49,725 bases of DNA from Candidatus Elulimicrobium sp. (GTDB lineage Bacteria > Patescibacteriota > Minisyncoccia > Phycocordibacterales > UBA918). Every line of letters starts with the position of its first letter. Position 1 is the stretch's first letter. A program made the translations under genes and the position numbers. Location: positions 1 through 49,725 of the forward strand of contig DZBU01000005.1 of NCBI GenBank assembly GCA_022730015.1, in the 5' to 3' direction. Under the pieces are notes generated by a model. That model worked only from the letters and a program-made list of their open reading frames with translations, made no database searches and was not told the origin of the DNA. This document shows, piece by piece, positions 18,530-26,106 of this stretch.

Positions 18530-19825
18530 GTGGAGCATGATCTATTAAGTAGTTGGGTGGGCGTTTCGGCGCTCAGTATATTCATTGTTGCGTATCTCTT
18601 CGTGATGGTTGAGGAGTACACTAAATTCCGTAAATCAAAACCTGTGCTTCTTGCCGCTGGCTTGCTTTGGCTTTTTGTCGCAATTGGTGTACAGGGCACA
18701 CCAGCCGCGGCGGAGGTTCACGAACACTTCCGCCATACCTTCTTGGAGTATGCAGAGATCCTGCTTTTCCTGATGGTGGCGATGTCCTACATCAATGTTC
18801 TTGAGGAGCGACGGGTCTTTGCGGCATTACGTTCTTACTTGGTGCGAAGTGGGTGGAGCTACCGGAAGCTTTTTTGGCTCACTGGTACGCTGGCTTTCTT
18901 CATTTCACCGGTGGCTGACAATCTCACTACAGCGCTCCTGATGGGAGCTGTTGTGGTGGCGGTCGGCGGAGCATACTCCAAGTTCATTGCGCTCTCGTGT
19001 ATCAACGTGGTCGTGGCAGCTAACGCTGGCGGAGCTTTCAGTCCGTTTGGTGATATCACAACGCTGATGGTGTGGCAGAAGGGAGTAGTTAAATTCTCTG
19101 AATTCTTTGCCCTCTTCGTCCCATCATTGGTGGTGTGGTTTGTGCCGGCGCTCATCATGTCGCGCTTTGTCTCGACCGAGCCAACAACGGCAGGGGAGGG
19201 AGAAGCCGCGGTATCGATGAAGCTAGGAGCGAAGCGTATGATGTTGCTGTTTCTGCTCACGATCGTCACGGCAGTTTTGGGTCATAACTTCCTCCATATG
19301 CCCCCTGTCTACGGGATGCTCTTTGGTCTGGGGTACATGAAGGTTTTCGGGTACTACCTCAAGATCAGGTCGACTGAAGACGGTCCGTTTGATGTGATGC
19401 ACCATGTGCAGCGCATTGAGTGGGACACGCTTCTGTTCTTCTACGGCATTATCATGTGTGTGGGGGCACTCGGGTACATTGGGTATCTCGCAGAGCTTTC
19501 GCAATTTGCGTACGGGGAACTCGACCATACGGTCGCTAACGTAGGAGTTGGTATCTTGTCAGCTATAATCGACAACATTCCAATCATGTTTGCGGTGCTG
19601 TCGATGAATCCTGAAATGAGTCATGGGCAATGGCTCTTGGTTACGCTCACGGCTGGGGTTGGTGGCTCGCTCCTTTCAATTGGTTCTGCTGCTGGAGTAG
19701 CCCTCATGGGTGCGGCACATGGTCACTACACGTTCTTTAGTCATTTGCGATGGACGCCAGTTATTGCACTTGGGTACGGTCTTGGTATCTGGGTGCATCT
19801 GGTGCTTAACGCTCATCTGTTCTGA
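18530..19825 (+). CDS. nhaD: Na+/H+ antiporter, NhaD type
   Basis: 431 residues, with about 11-12 membrane helices. The family signature is clear: SPVADNLTTALLMGAVV, INVVVAANAGGAFSPFGDITTLMVWQKG, and IIDNIPIMFAV with SIGSAAGVALMG near the C-terminus. NhaD exports Na+ (or Li+) in exchange for protons in the cytoplasmic membrane. It starts at GTG, preceded by AAGGGGGTG, one of the few strong ribosome binding sites here. The length is near the family's usual 410-480. It is a single-gene unit closed by a strong terminator. With a proton-type ATP synthase, it would link the proton gradient to Na+ export. Confidence 0.92.
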   Translation: MEHDLLSSWVGVSALSIFIVAYLFVMVEEYTKFRKSKPVLLAAGLLWLFVAIGVQGTPAAAEVHEHFRHTFLEYAEILLFLMVAMSYINVLEERRVFAALRSYLVRSGWSYRKLFWLTGTLAFFISPVADNLTTALLMGAVVVAVGGAYSKFIALSCINVVVAANAGGAFSPFGDITTLMVWQKGVVKFSEFFALFVPSLVVWFVPALIMSRFVSTEPTTAGEGEAAVSMKLGAKRMMLLFLLTIVTAVLGHNFLHMPPVYGMLFGLGYMKVFGYYLKIRSTEDGPFDVMHHVQRIEWDTLLFFYGIIMCVGALGYIGYLAELSQFAYGELDHTVANVGVGILSAIIDNIPIMFAVLSMNPEMSHGQWLLVTLTAGVGGSLLSIGSAAGVALMGAAHGHYTFFSHLRWTPVIALGYGLGIWVHLVLNAHLF

Positions 19826-19837
19826 TGTGATCTTTCG

Positions 19838-19865
19838 GCCGCTAGCTAACGCTAGCGGCTTTTTT
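19838..19865 (+). terminator. Terminator of nhaD
   Basis: GCCGCTAGC, loop TAAC, GCTAGCGGC, then six T residues: a perfect 9-bp stem. Confidence 0.9.
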
Positions 19866-19871
19866 ATATAT

Positions 19872-19896
19872 AAAAAACCCCACAAAGTGCGTGGGG
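19872..19896 (-). terminator. Terminator of the convergent 103-residue gene
   Basis: CCCCAC ... GTGGGG with a 7-nt loop. On the minus strand it is followed by a T-run. Confidence 0.75.
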
Positions 19897-19908
19897 ATTG
19901 AATATATT

Positions 19909-20220
19909 TCAGGTTGTGACAGTCTTCACGATGCCTTTCTTCATAGCTTGGGCGAGCGTCAACTTTTTCTTTTTGGTAAACGGCCAGATTTTCACTGGAC
20001 CATAACGCCCTTCGCGATAGAACACCCGAAAGTGCAGGTTGAGTTGGCGTTCATTACACAAAAATTTTGCAACCGTTGCGTACCGACATTCCCAAAAATC
20101 ACGCTTGATCCCATCTTGGCAGAGAACGCCTTGCTTCGTCATCTCGGATGGAATTTCACCGGCCATCACTTCATTTGTGTGTGCATCGAGTGCTTCCAAG
20201 TACCAAACTTTATTTGACAC
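19909..20220 (-). CDS. Orphan 103-residue protein
   Basis: Not recognised. It starts at GTG with a strong Shine-Dalgarno site (AGAAGGAG, 7-nt spacer) and ends before its own terminator, so it is very probably translated. It is basic and has aromatic residues and four Cys (in VLCQDG, FWECRY and FLCNER) without a regular metal-site spacing. The C-terminus is Lys-rich (FTKKKKLTLAQAMKKG). It is soluble, with no signal peptide or membrane segment. The pattern (short beta-rich N-terminus YLEALDAHTNEVMAGEIP, basic tail) could suit a nucleic-acid-binding protein, but this is only an impression. Confidence 0.7.
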   Translation of the reverse strand: MSNKVWYLEALDAHTNEVMAGEIPSEMTKQGVLCQDGIKRDFWECRYATVAKFLCNERQLNLHFRVFYREGRYGPVKIWPFTKKKKLTLAQAMKKGIVKTVTT

Positions 20221-20330
20221 GATGTGCTCCTTCTAAAACAAGACTGTGAAAAATGTACAACAAAAATTCAATTTTGTGAAGGTGTTTGCTTTGTGCACGC
20301 CTACGATCCTCACTTGATATACCGAATTCG

Positions 20331-20726
20331 ATGCAAATGAATAATTGGTACCAAACACTTATTAAGCCAGAATGGGCACTGTCGTCTTGGTTGTTTGGTC
20401 CGGTGTGGAGTGTGCTTTATGCCATCATCGTCGTATCGTTTGGATATGTGGCGTATCCTCACTTCAAGGGAGTGATACCATTCGCGGTCTTACTGCCGTT
20501 TCTACTCAACCTCAGCTTTAATTTCGCTCTCACCCCGCCGCAGTTTGGACTATAGAGTAATGTGCTCGCAGTGATAGATATTATCTTTGTACTTGTTACT
20601 TTGATCTGGGCACCTCTAGTCATTCACCAGTATGCGCCAGTAGTCGCCTACATGAACATTCTGCACTTGTTGTGGGTCTTTTTCGCGACCGTGTTACAGC
20701 TCACCATCACGTATCTTAATTTTTAA
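20331..20726 (+). pseudogene. tspO: TspO/MBR homologue interrupted by an in-frame TAG
   Basis: The frame from ATG 20331 to TAA 20726 would encode 131 residues with five hydrophobic segments in the TspO pattern: WYQTLIKPEWALSSWLFGPVWSVLYA (helix 1 and the PxWxFGPVW motif), then NLSFNFALTPPQFGL, and finally HLLWVFFATVLQLTITYLNF. A single TAG at 20553-20555 replaces the residue after FGL, where family members usually have Gln (CAG to TAG). The rest is open and well conserved, so the lesion is recent, or a base error. A GATATACC -10-like box lies 7 nt before the ATG. TspO binds tetrapyrroles and cholesterol-like ligands in membranes. Confidence 0.75.
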
Positions 20727-20749
20727 GCGCGAACGATCTGATCCAAATG

Positions 20750-20773
20750 AAAAACACCCTCCGGAGAGGGTGT
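20750..20773 (-). terminator. Terminator of the 102-residue minus-strand gene
   Basis: ACACCCTC, loop CGGA, GAGGGTGT, followed on the minus strand by a short T-run. Confidence 0.7.
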
Positions 20774-20788
20774 GGGTTTTGTGAGAAG

Positions 20789-21097
20789 TTATTGGTCGTG
20801 CGATTGCGGCATGTCACGCTTGGTGACGTTGAGGTCGCGGCGATTCAAGAGATCGATCGCCATGACCTCGAAGTCATTCTTGTCGATACTGAACGCCGGA
20901 CCGCGACGGCCGGAGGGCCAAATGATATAGGTGTCGCCGATCTCGGACGAGTCGGGACTGTTGACCTGGGTTCCAGTCGACAGGGTCTTGCCATGGTGTG
21001 TGGTGATGGTGTCCGGCATGATGCTGTTCGGATCGATCATCACCGTGTTGCCATTGATGCAGATCGGGATGAGTTTCTGGTTACGGTTACCACTCAT
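20789..21097 (-). CDS. Orphan 102-residue protein
   Basis: Not recognised. The start ATG (21097) was chosen because AGAGGAG precedes it at 7 nt; the frame stays open for 67 more codons upstream, but without a ribosome site. The protein is polar, with short beta-strand-like pieces (KLIPICINGNTVMIDP, GDTYIIWPSGRRGPAFSI) and a C-terminal helix (FEVMAIDLLNRRDL). No Cys pair, signal peptide or membrane segment is seen. It has its own terminator and a minus-strand promoter-like TTGACT/TAATCT upstream. It resembles other short SD-led genes in this part of the window only in layout. Confidence 0.7.
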   Translation of the reverse strand: MSGNRNQKLIPICINGNTVMIDPNSIMPDTITTHHGKTLSTGTQVNSPDSSEIGDTYIIWPSGRRGPAFSIDKNDFEVMAIDLLNRRDLNVTKRDMPQSHDQ

Positions 21098-21145
21098 AGG
21101 TTTCTCCTCTTTAAAGAACATCGATCCACCATTGGATCGAGCGCA

Positions 21146-21173
21146 CAGATTACCAGAGGAGCAAAAAAAGTCA
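21146..21173 (-). promoter_or_regulatory. Promoter-like pair for the 102-residue gene
   Basis: On the minus strand, TTGACT followed after about 16 bp by TAATCT, about 50 nt upstream of the start. It reads through the AT-rich gap shared with the divergent phosphoribosyltransferase gene. Confidence 0.4.
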
Positions 21174-21275
21174 ACAGGACAACGAACAGGACTGGGTACA
21201 TCTTGTATAAAGATATTTTTTATTGTATGGTTTTCACGTTTGGACATTTTGTTCTTTTTAACTAGGAGGTGTTCC

Positions 21276-21836
21276 ATGTCATTGAAAAGTCGTTTCATTA
21301 CTCTGGAGGAGGCTGCGACACTTTGTGCTCAGCTGGCTGAGCGCGCGAAAGAACTTCGGGTGGACTGCGTGGTCAGTATTGAAAGTGGGGGGTGGTTTGT
21401 AGGCGATCAGATTGCGCAACGTCTAGAACTTCCTCATTTTCCAATTACTGTACGGCGATTTCCTGACGAGCAAACTTGTAACAAAAGGAAAGTACCGTCG
21501 CTCTTTAGTCGCTTTTGTACGGCGCTTCACCATGATCTCTTGCGTGCTGCTCGCGTACCGCAGGTACTACATAGCATATCTAAACCTGAATTGGTGCAAG
21601 GGAAGCGAGTCCTGTTGGTTGATGATGCTATCCATTCGGGAAAGACCATCACTGCGGCTCGGAATCACTTGTTTCAATTAGGTTCAGTAGCTGTACCAGT
21701 GGTTGCTCTAGCTAATGTGCGAGGTTTTCGGGAACCATACCTCTGCATGCTCGAGGGTCATCGATGCTACCCATGGTCGGTGATCTCGCCAGAATACGAA
21801 CAATTTCAAGCCATCTATCAGAGAGGTCACGAGTAA
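21276..21836 (+). CDS. Phosphoribosyltransferase family protein
   Basis: 186 residues from the ATG at 21276, chosen because AGGAGGTG precedes it at ideal spacing; this is the strongest Shine-Dalgarno site in the window. The PRPP-binding loop is RVLLVDDAIHSGKTI (residues 111-125), preceded by CVVSIESGGWFVGDQIA, the usual pyrophosphate-loop region. This type-I PRTase fold covers purine and pyrimidine salvage enzymes and ComF- or Gpt-like proteins. The basic stretch CNKRKVPSLFSRF is unusual. The hood and base specificity cannot be read. It diverges from the 102-residue gene and ends at a strong terminator. Confidence 0.8.
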   Translation: MSLKSRFITLEEAATLCAQLAERAKELRVDCVVSIESGGWFVGDQIAQRLELPHFPITVRRFPDEQTCNKRKVPSLFSRFCTALHHDLLRAARVPQVLHSISKPELVQGKRVLLVDDAIHSGKTITAARNHLFQLGSVAVPVVALANVRGFREPYLCMLEGHRCYPWSVISPEYEQFQAIYQRGHE

Positions 21837-21852
21837 ATGAGTGCATTATTAT

Positions 21853-21885
21853 ACCAGGTTAGTATACAAAACTAACCTGGTTTTT
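21853..21885 (+). terminator. Terminator of the phosphoribosyltransferase gene
   Basis: ACCAGGTTAGT, loop ATACAAA, ACTAACCTGGT, then T-run: a perfect 11-bp stem. Confidence 0.9.
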
Positions 21886-21925
21886 CTTTCCCCTAGACAA
21901 TTTTTGTTAGTCGTCGACTGTCGTA

Positions 21926-21931
21926 TATACT
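21926..21931 (+). promoter_or_regulatory. -10 box of gpmI
   Basis: TATACT, 22 nt before the ATG at 21954. An in-frame GTG at 21933 is only 1 nt after the box and so lies upstream of the likely transcription start. Confidence 0.5.
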
Positions 21932-21953
21932 AGTGCACACACTAAATTCAATT

Positions 21954-23477
21954 ATGAAAAATTTACCGAAAAAACCTGCTGTACTGATCGTGCTTGATGG
22001 ATGGGGTCATCGCGATGAAGTGGATGATAATGCGATTGCTGAAGCACCAACCCCATTTTTTGACCATTTGTGGAATACGTATCCGCACGCACTTTTAGAT
22101 GCTAGTTCAGGCAGTGTGGGTCTGCCAGAAGGACAAATGGGTAATAGCGAGGTGGGACATATGACCATCGGCGCCGGGAAGATAATCGACACCGACCTGG
22201 TCCGTATCTCAAAAGCCGCTCACGAGCATGAGTTTGCAACCAATCCAGCCTTTGTGCAGCTGTTTGACCATGTGAAGCACTATGATTCTACTCTGCACGT
22301 GCAGGGGTTGGTTTCATCGGGGGGAATACATAGTCATAGTGAGCACTTGTTTGCATTCCTGAAGGCCGCAAAAGAAGCCGGCATAACCAAAATCGCTATT
22401 CATGCTTTTACTGATGGACGTGATACTGGCCCCCGCAGTGCTGCAGCCTACCTACGTGAACTTGAAGATGTCATCGATGATCTCGGAATTGGTTTCATCG
22501 CCACGGCTGCCGGCCGACTGTACGCGATGGACCGAGACAACAACTGGGACCGGTTGGAGAAGGTGGAAAAGGCTGTATTTGAAGGGGTGTGCGACCGGCA
22601 GTATCATGCTTGCAAGCCGTCAGCTATCATGCAGGAATTGTACGAAGAGGGGGTGGTCGATGAACAGCTGGAACCTGTGATGTTTTTCGACCATGATGGT
22701 AACCACTACATTGTGCAGCCGAACGACGGCGTCTTTTTCTTTAACTTTCGGTCTGACCGCGCGCGAATGTTGGCGAGCAAGGTGTGTGAGCATGCGCAAA
22801 ATGAAAATCTCTGTTTCGTCACGCTCACACAGTACGATAAAAACCTGCCGGCGCACGTGGCGTTCCCACCGATTGATATCGATACGACGCTTGCTAACGA
22901 AGTGTCACTCGCCGGGCTGACCCAAGTGCACATCGCGGAGACTGAAAAATATGCCCACGCGACGTACTTTTTGAATTGCTTGCACGAGGGACAGTATCCG
23001 GGCGAGGAACACATCATGGTGGAGAGTCAGAAGGTGAAAACCCACGACTTGGCTCCAGAAATGCGTGCGCGAGAAATTGCCGACAAAGCGGTCGAGCAAA
23101 TAGAAAGAGGGACTGACTTTTTGTTCATCAACTTCGCGAATGCTGACATGGTGGGCCATACTGGCAATGTAGCAGCTATCAAGATCGCGGTCGAGACAGT
23201 GGACAAAGAGCTGAGGCGGGTAGTGGAAGCGACACTCGCTAAAAATGGTGTGGTCTTTGTGACGGCCGATCATGGTAATGCTGAGCAAAATGTCGACCGA
23301 ACGACCGGAGAGTGTCATACTGCACATACGACCAACCTGGTACCGGCAATAGTTACCATTGATGGAGGGGTATTGCAAAACGGTACTTTGGCGGATATCG
23401 CGCCGACGATGCTTCATATCATTGGGCTTGTACAGCCGGAGGGAATGACGGGAAAAAATCTATTTTCGGCACAGTAA
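21954..23477 (+). CDS. gpmI: Phosphoglycerate mutase, cofactor-independent (Mn-dependent)
   Basis: Interconverts 3- and 2-phosphoglycerate in lower glycolysis. 507 residues, the normal length. The alkaline-phosphatase-superfamily metal sites are visible: VLIVLDGWGHRDE near the start, the catalytic Ser in GQMGNSEVGHMTIGAG, FANADMVGHTGN, and VTADHGNAE near the end. The next reaction (enolase) is encoded 0.5 kb downstream. The start was set by the promoter position. A bidirectional hairpin follows. Confidence 0.96.
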   Translation: MKNLPKKPAVLIVLDGWGHRDEVDDNAIAEAPTPFFDHLWNTYPHALLDASSGSVGLPEGQMGNSEVGHMTIGAGKIIDTDLVRISKAAHEHEFATNPAFVQLFDHVKHYDSTLHVQGLVSSGGIHSHSEHLFAFLKAAKEAGITKIAIHAFTDGRDTGPRSAAAYLRELEDVIDDLGIGFIATAAGRLYAMDRDNNWDRLEKVEKAVFEGVCDRQYHACKPSAIMQELYEEGVVDEQLEPVMFFDHDGNHYIVQPNDGVFFFNFRSDRARMLASKVCEHAQNENLCFVTLTQYDKNLPAHVAFPPIDIDTTLANEVSLAGLTQVHIAETEKYAHATYFLNCLHEGQYPGEEHIMVESQKVKTHDLAPEMRAREIADKAVEQIERGTDFLFINFANADMVGHTGNVAAIKIAVETVDKELRRVVEATLAKNGVVFVTADHGNAEQNVDRTTGECHTAHTTNLVPAIVTIDGGVLQNGTLADIAPTMLHIIGLVQPEGMTGKNLFSAQ

Positions 23478-23481
23478 AAAT

Positions 23482-23502
23482 AAACCCCACAAAGTGGGGT
23501 TT
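23482..23502. terminator. Bidirectional terminator between gpmI and the DUF3135 gene
   Basis: AAACCCCAC, loop AAA, GTGGGGTTT. The T-run is better on the minus strand. Confidence 0.7.
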
Positions 23503-23518
23503 GATCATCATAGGAAGA

Positions 23519-23839
23519 TCATTTTTTGAAGGGCAGAACACTTGTATTGGTGCGAGTGGGATATTTTCCGTTTAGTGCGTCACGGAAACGAAAAAGCCCA
23601 TCATAAAAGAGTTCGATCATTTTGTTCAGGCGCGCAACAGGATGATGATAGTGAGACAGTTGCTGATCAATGTTCCACTGCAACGCTCGTAGACGAGCTT
23701 GATTTTCAGGCTTTGCAGTTTTGATTGTTTGTTCGATCAGTCTCTGGCGTTCTTGTTCGAACGCCACCGGATCCGTTATGAATAACTGATGTAGTTGGTC
23801 GTGATTAATCAAGGAAGTGTGTTCGTGTGCTGTATCCAT
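23519..23839 (-). CDS. DUF3135-like protein
   Basis: 106 residues, probably all helical. DPVAFEQERQRLIEQTIK, then ARLRALQWNIDQQLSHYHHPVARLNKMIELFYDGLFRFRDALNG follow the pattern of DUF3135 proteins (LQWxID and a final FxxLRxALNG). Function unknown. The ATG is preceded by ACAGGAG at good spacing. It is cytoplasmic and converges on gpmI. Family assignment is from memory of the pattern. Confidence 0.7.
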   Translation of the reverse strand: MDTAHEHTSLINHDQLHQLFITDPVAFEQERQRLIEQTIKTAKPENQARLRALQWNIDQQLSHYHHPVARLNKMIELFYDGLFRFRDALNGKYPTRTNTSVLPFKK

Positions 23840-23915
23840 TTCTATCTCCTGTGGTGTCGTTCTGCTTAAACAGTGCGCTTATTATTACATAATGTCAAGG
23901 ATACTACAGAGATGC

Positions 23916-23921
23916 TATACT
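23916..23921 (+). promoter_or_regulatory. -10 box of eno
   Basis: TATACT, with about 29 nt of AT-rich leader before the enolase ATG. Confidence 0.5.
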
Positions 23922-23956
23922 CACTTCATTTGCATTTAATTTTTTAAAAATTCAAC

Positions 23957-25255
23957 ATGGTACAGATTCAACAAGTTACAGGCCGAGAGATACTTGATTC
24001 ACGTGGTAATCCGACCGTCGCGGTGCGCGTCATGCTCGAAGGCGGAGTAGAAGCGGAGGCAATGGTGCCTTCTGGAGCATCAACTGGTGCACATGAGGCA
24101 GTGGAACTGCGCGATGGTGATATGTCACGCTATGGTGGTAAAGGCGTGCTTGCTGCCGTTGAACACGTGAACACAGTACTAGCTGAAGTAGTTGTTGGAT
24201 TAGAAGCAACCGATCAACGTGCTGTTGATGCGGCCATGCTCGCGCTTGATGGAACAGAGAATAAGGGTCGACTCGGAGCGAACGCAATTTTGGGTATCTC
24301 ACTGGCGGTGGCGCGTGCAGCCGCACAGGCAGAGGGAGTTCCGCTCTACGAACACATCAATACTCTGCTTGGTACGGAGCAAAAAGTGGCGTTGCCACTA
24401 CCGATGTTCAATGTGCTCAATGGTGGAGTGCACAGTGACTCAGGTCTCTCTTGTCAGGAATTCATGCTTGTACCACACGGCATCACTGAATATAAAGAGC
24501 AGTTGCGAGCGGGTGCAGAAATATTTCAGTCACTCAAGAAGCTGCTTGCTGCAGAAGGTCTTTCCACGAGCGTCGGAGATGAGGGTGGTTTTGCACCACG
24601 AGTGAATAGCCATGCGAAGGCATTTGAATTCTTGCTCAAGGCTATCGAAGCGGCTGGCTATACACCAGGAGAAGAGGTTTCTATCGCCCTCGATACGGCC
24701 GCAAGTGAGTTTTACAACGCTGAGACAAACAAGTATGAACTTAGTCCGGAAGGGAAAACATTGACGGCCGCTGAACTTGGCGAGCAATATCGCACGTGGA
24801 TAGAAAAATACCAGGTTATTTCAATCGAAGACGGGTTGGCCGAAGATGACTGGGTAGAGTGGTCAAGCCTGACGGAGATGCTACCAAAGCAGAAGCAGTT
24901 CACTATTGCTTCACATCCAGAAAAACTTGTATCCGATCTCCTGTTAGTTGGCGATGATCTTTTGGTAACCAACCCTAAGCGATTGGAACGAGCAATCGCT
25001 GAAAAGGCTTGTACGGCAGTGCTTATCAAAGTAAATCAAATTGGAACCTTGTCTGAGACGCTAGACTGCATTCGTTTGGCACAGGAAAACGGTATCCGCG
25101 TGGTGGCATCACATCGTTCTGGTGAAACAACTGATGATTTTATTGCTGACCTAGCGGTTGGCACTGGCGCTGAATGTATCAAAACTGGTTCACTTTCACG
25201 TGGCGAGCGGCTGGCAAAATACAACCGATTATTGGCAATCGAGGCCGAGCTCTAA
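23957..25255 (+). CDS. eno: Enolase
   Basis: Converts 2-phosphoglycerate to phosphoenolpyruvate. 432 residues, normal length. The N-terminal substrate loop is [18 protein letters not shown]. Metal and catalytic regions include [47 protein letters not shown] with the catalytic Lys, and [19 protein letters not shown] short insertion precedes LLLVGDD ([18 protein letters not shown]), longer than in the E. coli enzyme. It follows gpmI in pathway order but is transcribed separately. Confidence 0.97.
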   Translation: MVQIQQVTGREILDSRGNPTVAVRVMLEGGVEAEAMVPSGASTGAHEAVELRDGDMSRYGGKGVLAAVEHVNTVLAEVVVGLEATDQRAVDAAMLALDGTENKGRLGANAILGISLAVARAAAQAEGVPLYEHINTLLGTEQKVALPLPMFNVLNGGVHSDSGLSCQEFMLVPHGITEYKEQLRAGAEIFQSLKKLLAAEGLSTSVGDEGGFAPRVNSHAKAFEFLLKAIEAAGYTPGEEVSIALDTAASEFYNAETNKYELSPEGKTLTAAELGEQYRTWIEKYQVISIEDGLAEDDWVEWSSLTEMLPKQKQFTIASHPEKLVSDLLLVGDDLLVTNPKRLERAIAEKACTAVLIKVNQIGTLSETLDCIRLAQENGIRVVASHRSGETTDDFIADLAVGTGAECIKTGSLSRGERLAKYNRLLAIEAEL

Positions 25256-25326
25256 GCATGGTTTGACCCAGTAGACAAACTGTTTTCAGGTCTTGATTAT
25301 GAATGGTGAGCGGCGAGAGAGCGTAG

Positions 25327-25332
25327 TATAAT
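25327..25332 (+). promoter_or_regulatory. -10 box of the glutaredoxin-like gene
   Basis: TATAAT, 34 nt before the ATG at 25367. Confidence 0.5.
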
Positions 25333-25366
25333 ACAAGAGGTTACCAGCTAACGAAGAGCCAAAAAC

Positions 25367-25678
25367 ATGCTAATACTTTACATGCGATCAACGTGTCCAT
25401 TTTGTCAGCGAACCCTGCAGATGGCGGAAAATCTGAAAGTGGAACTTGATCAACGAGATATTGATGATTCCGAAGAGGCGCTTGCCGAACTCATGGAAAA
25501 AGGGGGGAAGCGTCAGGTACCATTCTTGGTTGATACAGAGAAAAACATCTCTATGTATGAAACTGAAGATATTATCGAGTATATGCGTGATAACTGCGCT
25601 CAGACTAATGCTGGTAGTGATGCGACAAAGCCACGAGTACATGTTGGTGGATCAATGTGTACATCGTGCGAGGGTTAA
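25367..25678 (+). CDS. Glutaredoxin-like protein with an extra C-terminal CxxC tail
   Basis: 103 residues. The thioredoxin-fold domain begins with STCPFCQRT (C10, C13), the classic dithiol glutaredoxin site, and has the cis-Pro segment RQVPFLVD. The helix ETEDIIEYMRD closes the domain. An unusual tail follows (DATKPRVHVGGSMCTSCEG) with a second CxxC (C98, C101) at the very end. The tail could act as a resolving or metal-binding pair (inference). No SD site is seen. It lies 21 nt before the hibernation factor gene, so the two probably form an operon. Confidence 0.85.
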   Translation: MLILYMRSTCPFCQRTLQMAENLKVELDQRDIDDSEEALAELMEKGGKRQVPFLVDTEKNISMYETEDIIEYMRDNCAQTNAGSDATKPRVHVGGSMCTSCEG

Positions 25679-25699
25679 TGGTCTAATCAAATACATCAT

Positions 25700-26065
25700 A
25701 TGACATTTCCAACCATCAACTACAAATTCAACGATCTTCATGAGGCGCAGGCTCTGACAGATATTGTTGAACAAAAATGTGCAGCATTTGAAAAGTACCT
25801 TCACGAGAATCATGATGTGAATTGCGATGTGGAATTTAAAAAAGTTGCGCCACAGCTAAATGGTCAGGTGCATCGAGTGGAGATCAACCTACAAGTAGAT
25901 GGAACATTGTTTCGTGCAGTAGCAACAGAAGAAAGTTTTGAAAAAGCGATTGATGAAGTCCGTAGTGAACTTGATAATGAGTTACGCAAAGCGAAAGAAA
26001 AGCATGAGACTTTGAGGAAGCAGGGAGCGCGAGAAGCAAAAGAACAGATGATGAATGTTGAATAA
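25700..26065 (+). CDS. hpf: Ribosome hibernation promoting factor, short form
   Basis: 121 residues of the HPF/YfiA (RaiA) fold: an N-terminal strand, a helix with ALTDIVEQKCAAFEKYL, then CDVEFKKVAP and HRVEINLQVDGTLFRAVATEESFEKAIDEVRSELDNELRKAKEK. This last part matches the family's hallmark second helix and basic end. The short form lacks the C-terminal dimerisation domain of long HPF. It binds the 30S decoding region and silences ribosomes in starvation. It is the second gene after the glutaredoxin-like gene. Confidence 0.88.
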   Translation: MTFPTINYKFNDLHEAQALTDIVEQKCAAFEKYLHENHDVNCDVEFKKVAPQLNGQVHRVEINLQVDGTLFRAVATEESFEKAIDEVRSELDNELRKAKEKHETLRKQGAREAKEQMMNVE

Positions 26066-26072
26066 GCAAAAC

Positions 26073-26106
26073 AAAAAAGCCGGCGAGCGAAGCTCGCCGG
26101 CTTTTT
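26073..26106. terminator. Bidirectional terminator between hpf and fmt
   Basis: GCCGGCGAGC, loop GAA, GCTCGCCGGC, flanked by A-run and T-run: a perfect 10-bp GC-rich stem serving both converging genes. Confidence 0.9.

Noticed and set aside
18154-20555. TAG recoded as a sense codon
   Set aside because: TAG is the normal stop of several intact genes here (DUF393, the giant protein, atpF, atpG, greA, lysS), so the two internal TAG codons are better seen as mutations.
20747-21265. 172-codon plus-strand frame
   Set aside because: It overlaps the minus-strand 102-residue gene, which has a Shine-Dalgarno site and terminator; the plus frame has no start signal.
20931-21275. Long N-terminal extension of the phosphoribosyltransferase
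   Set aside because: The frame is open, but AGGAGGTG at ideal distance marks the ATG at 21276, and the extension is antisense to another gene.
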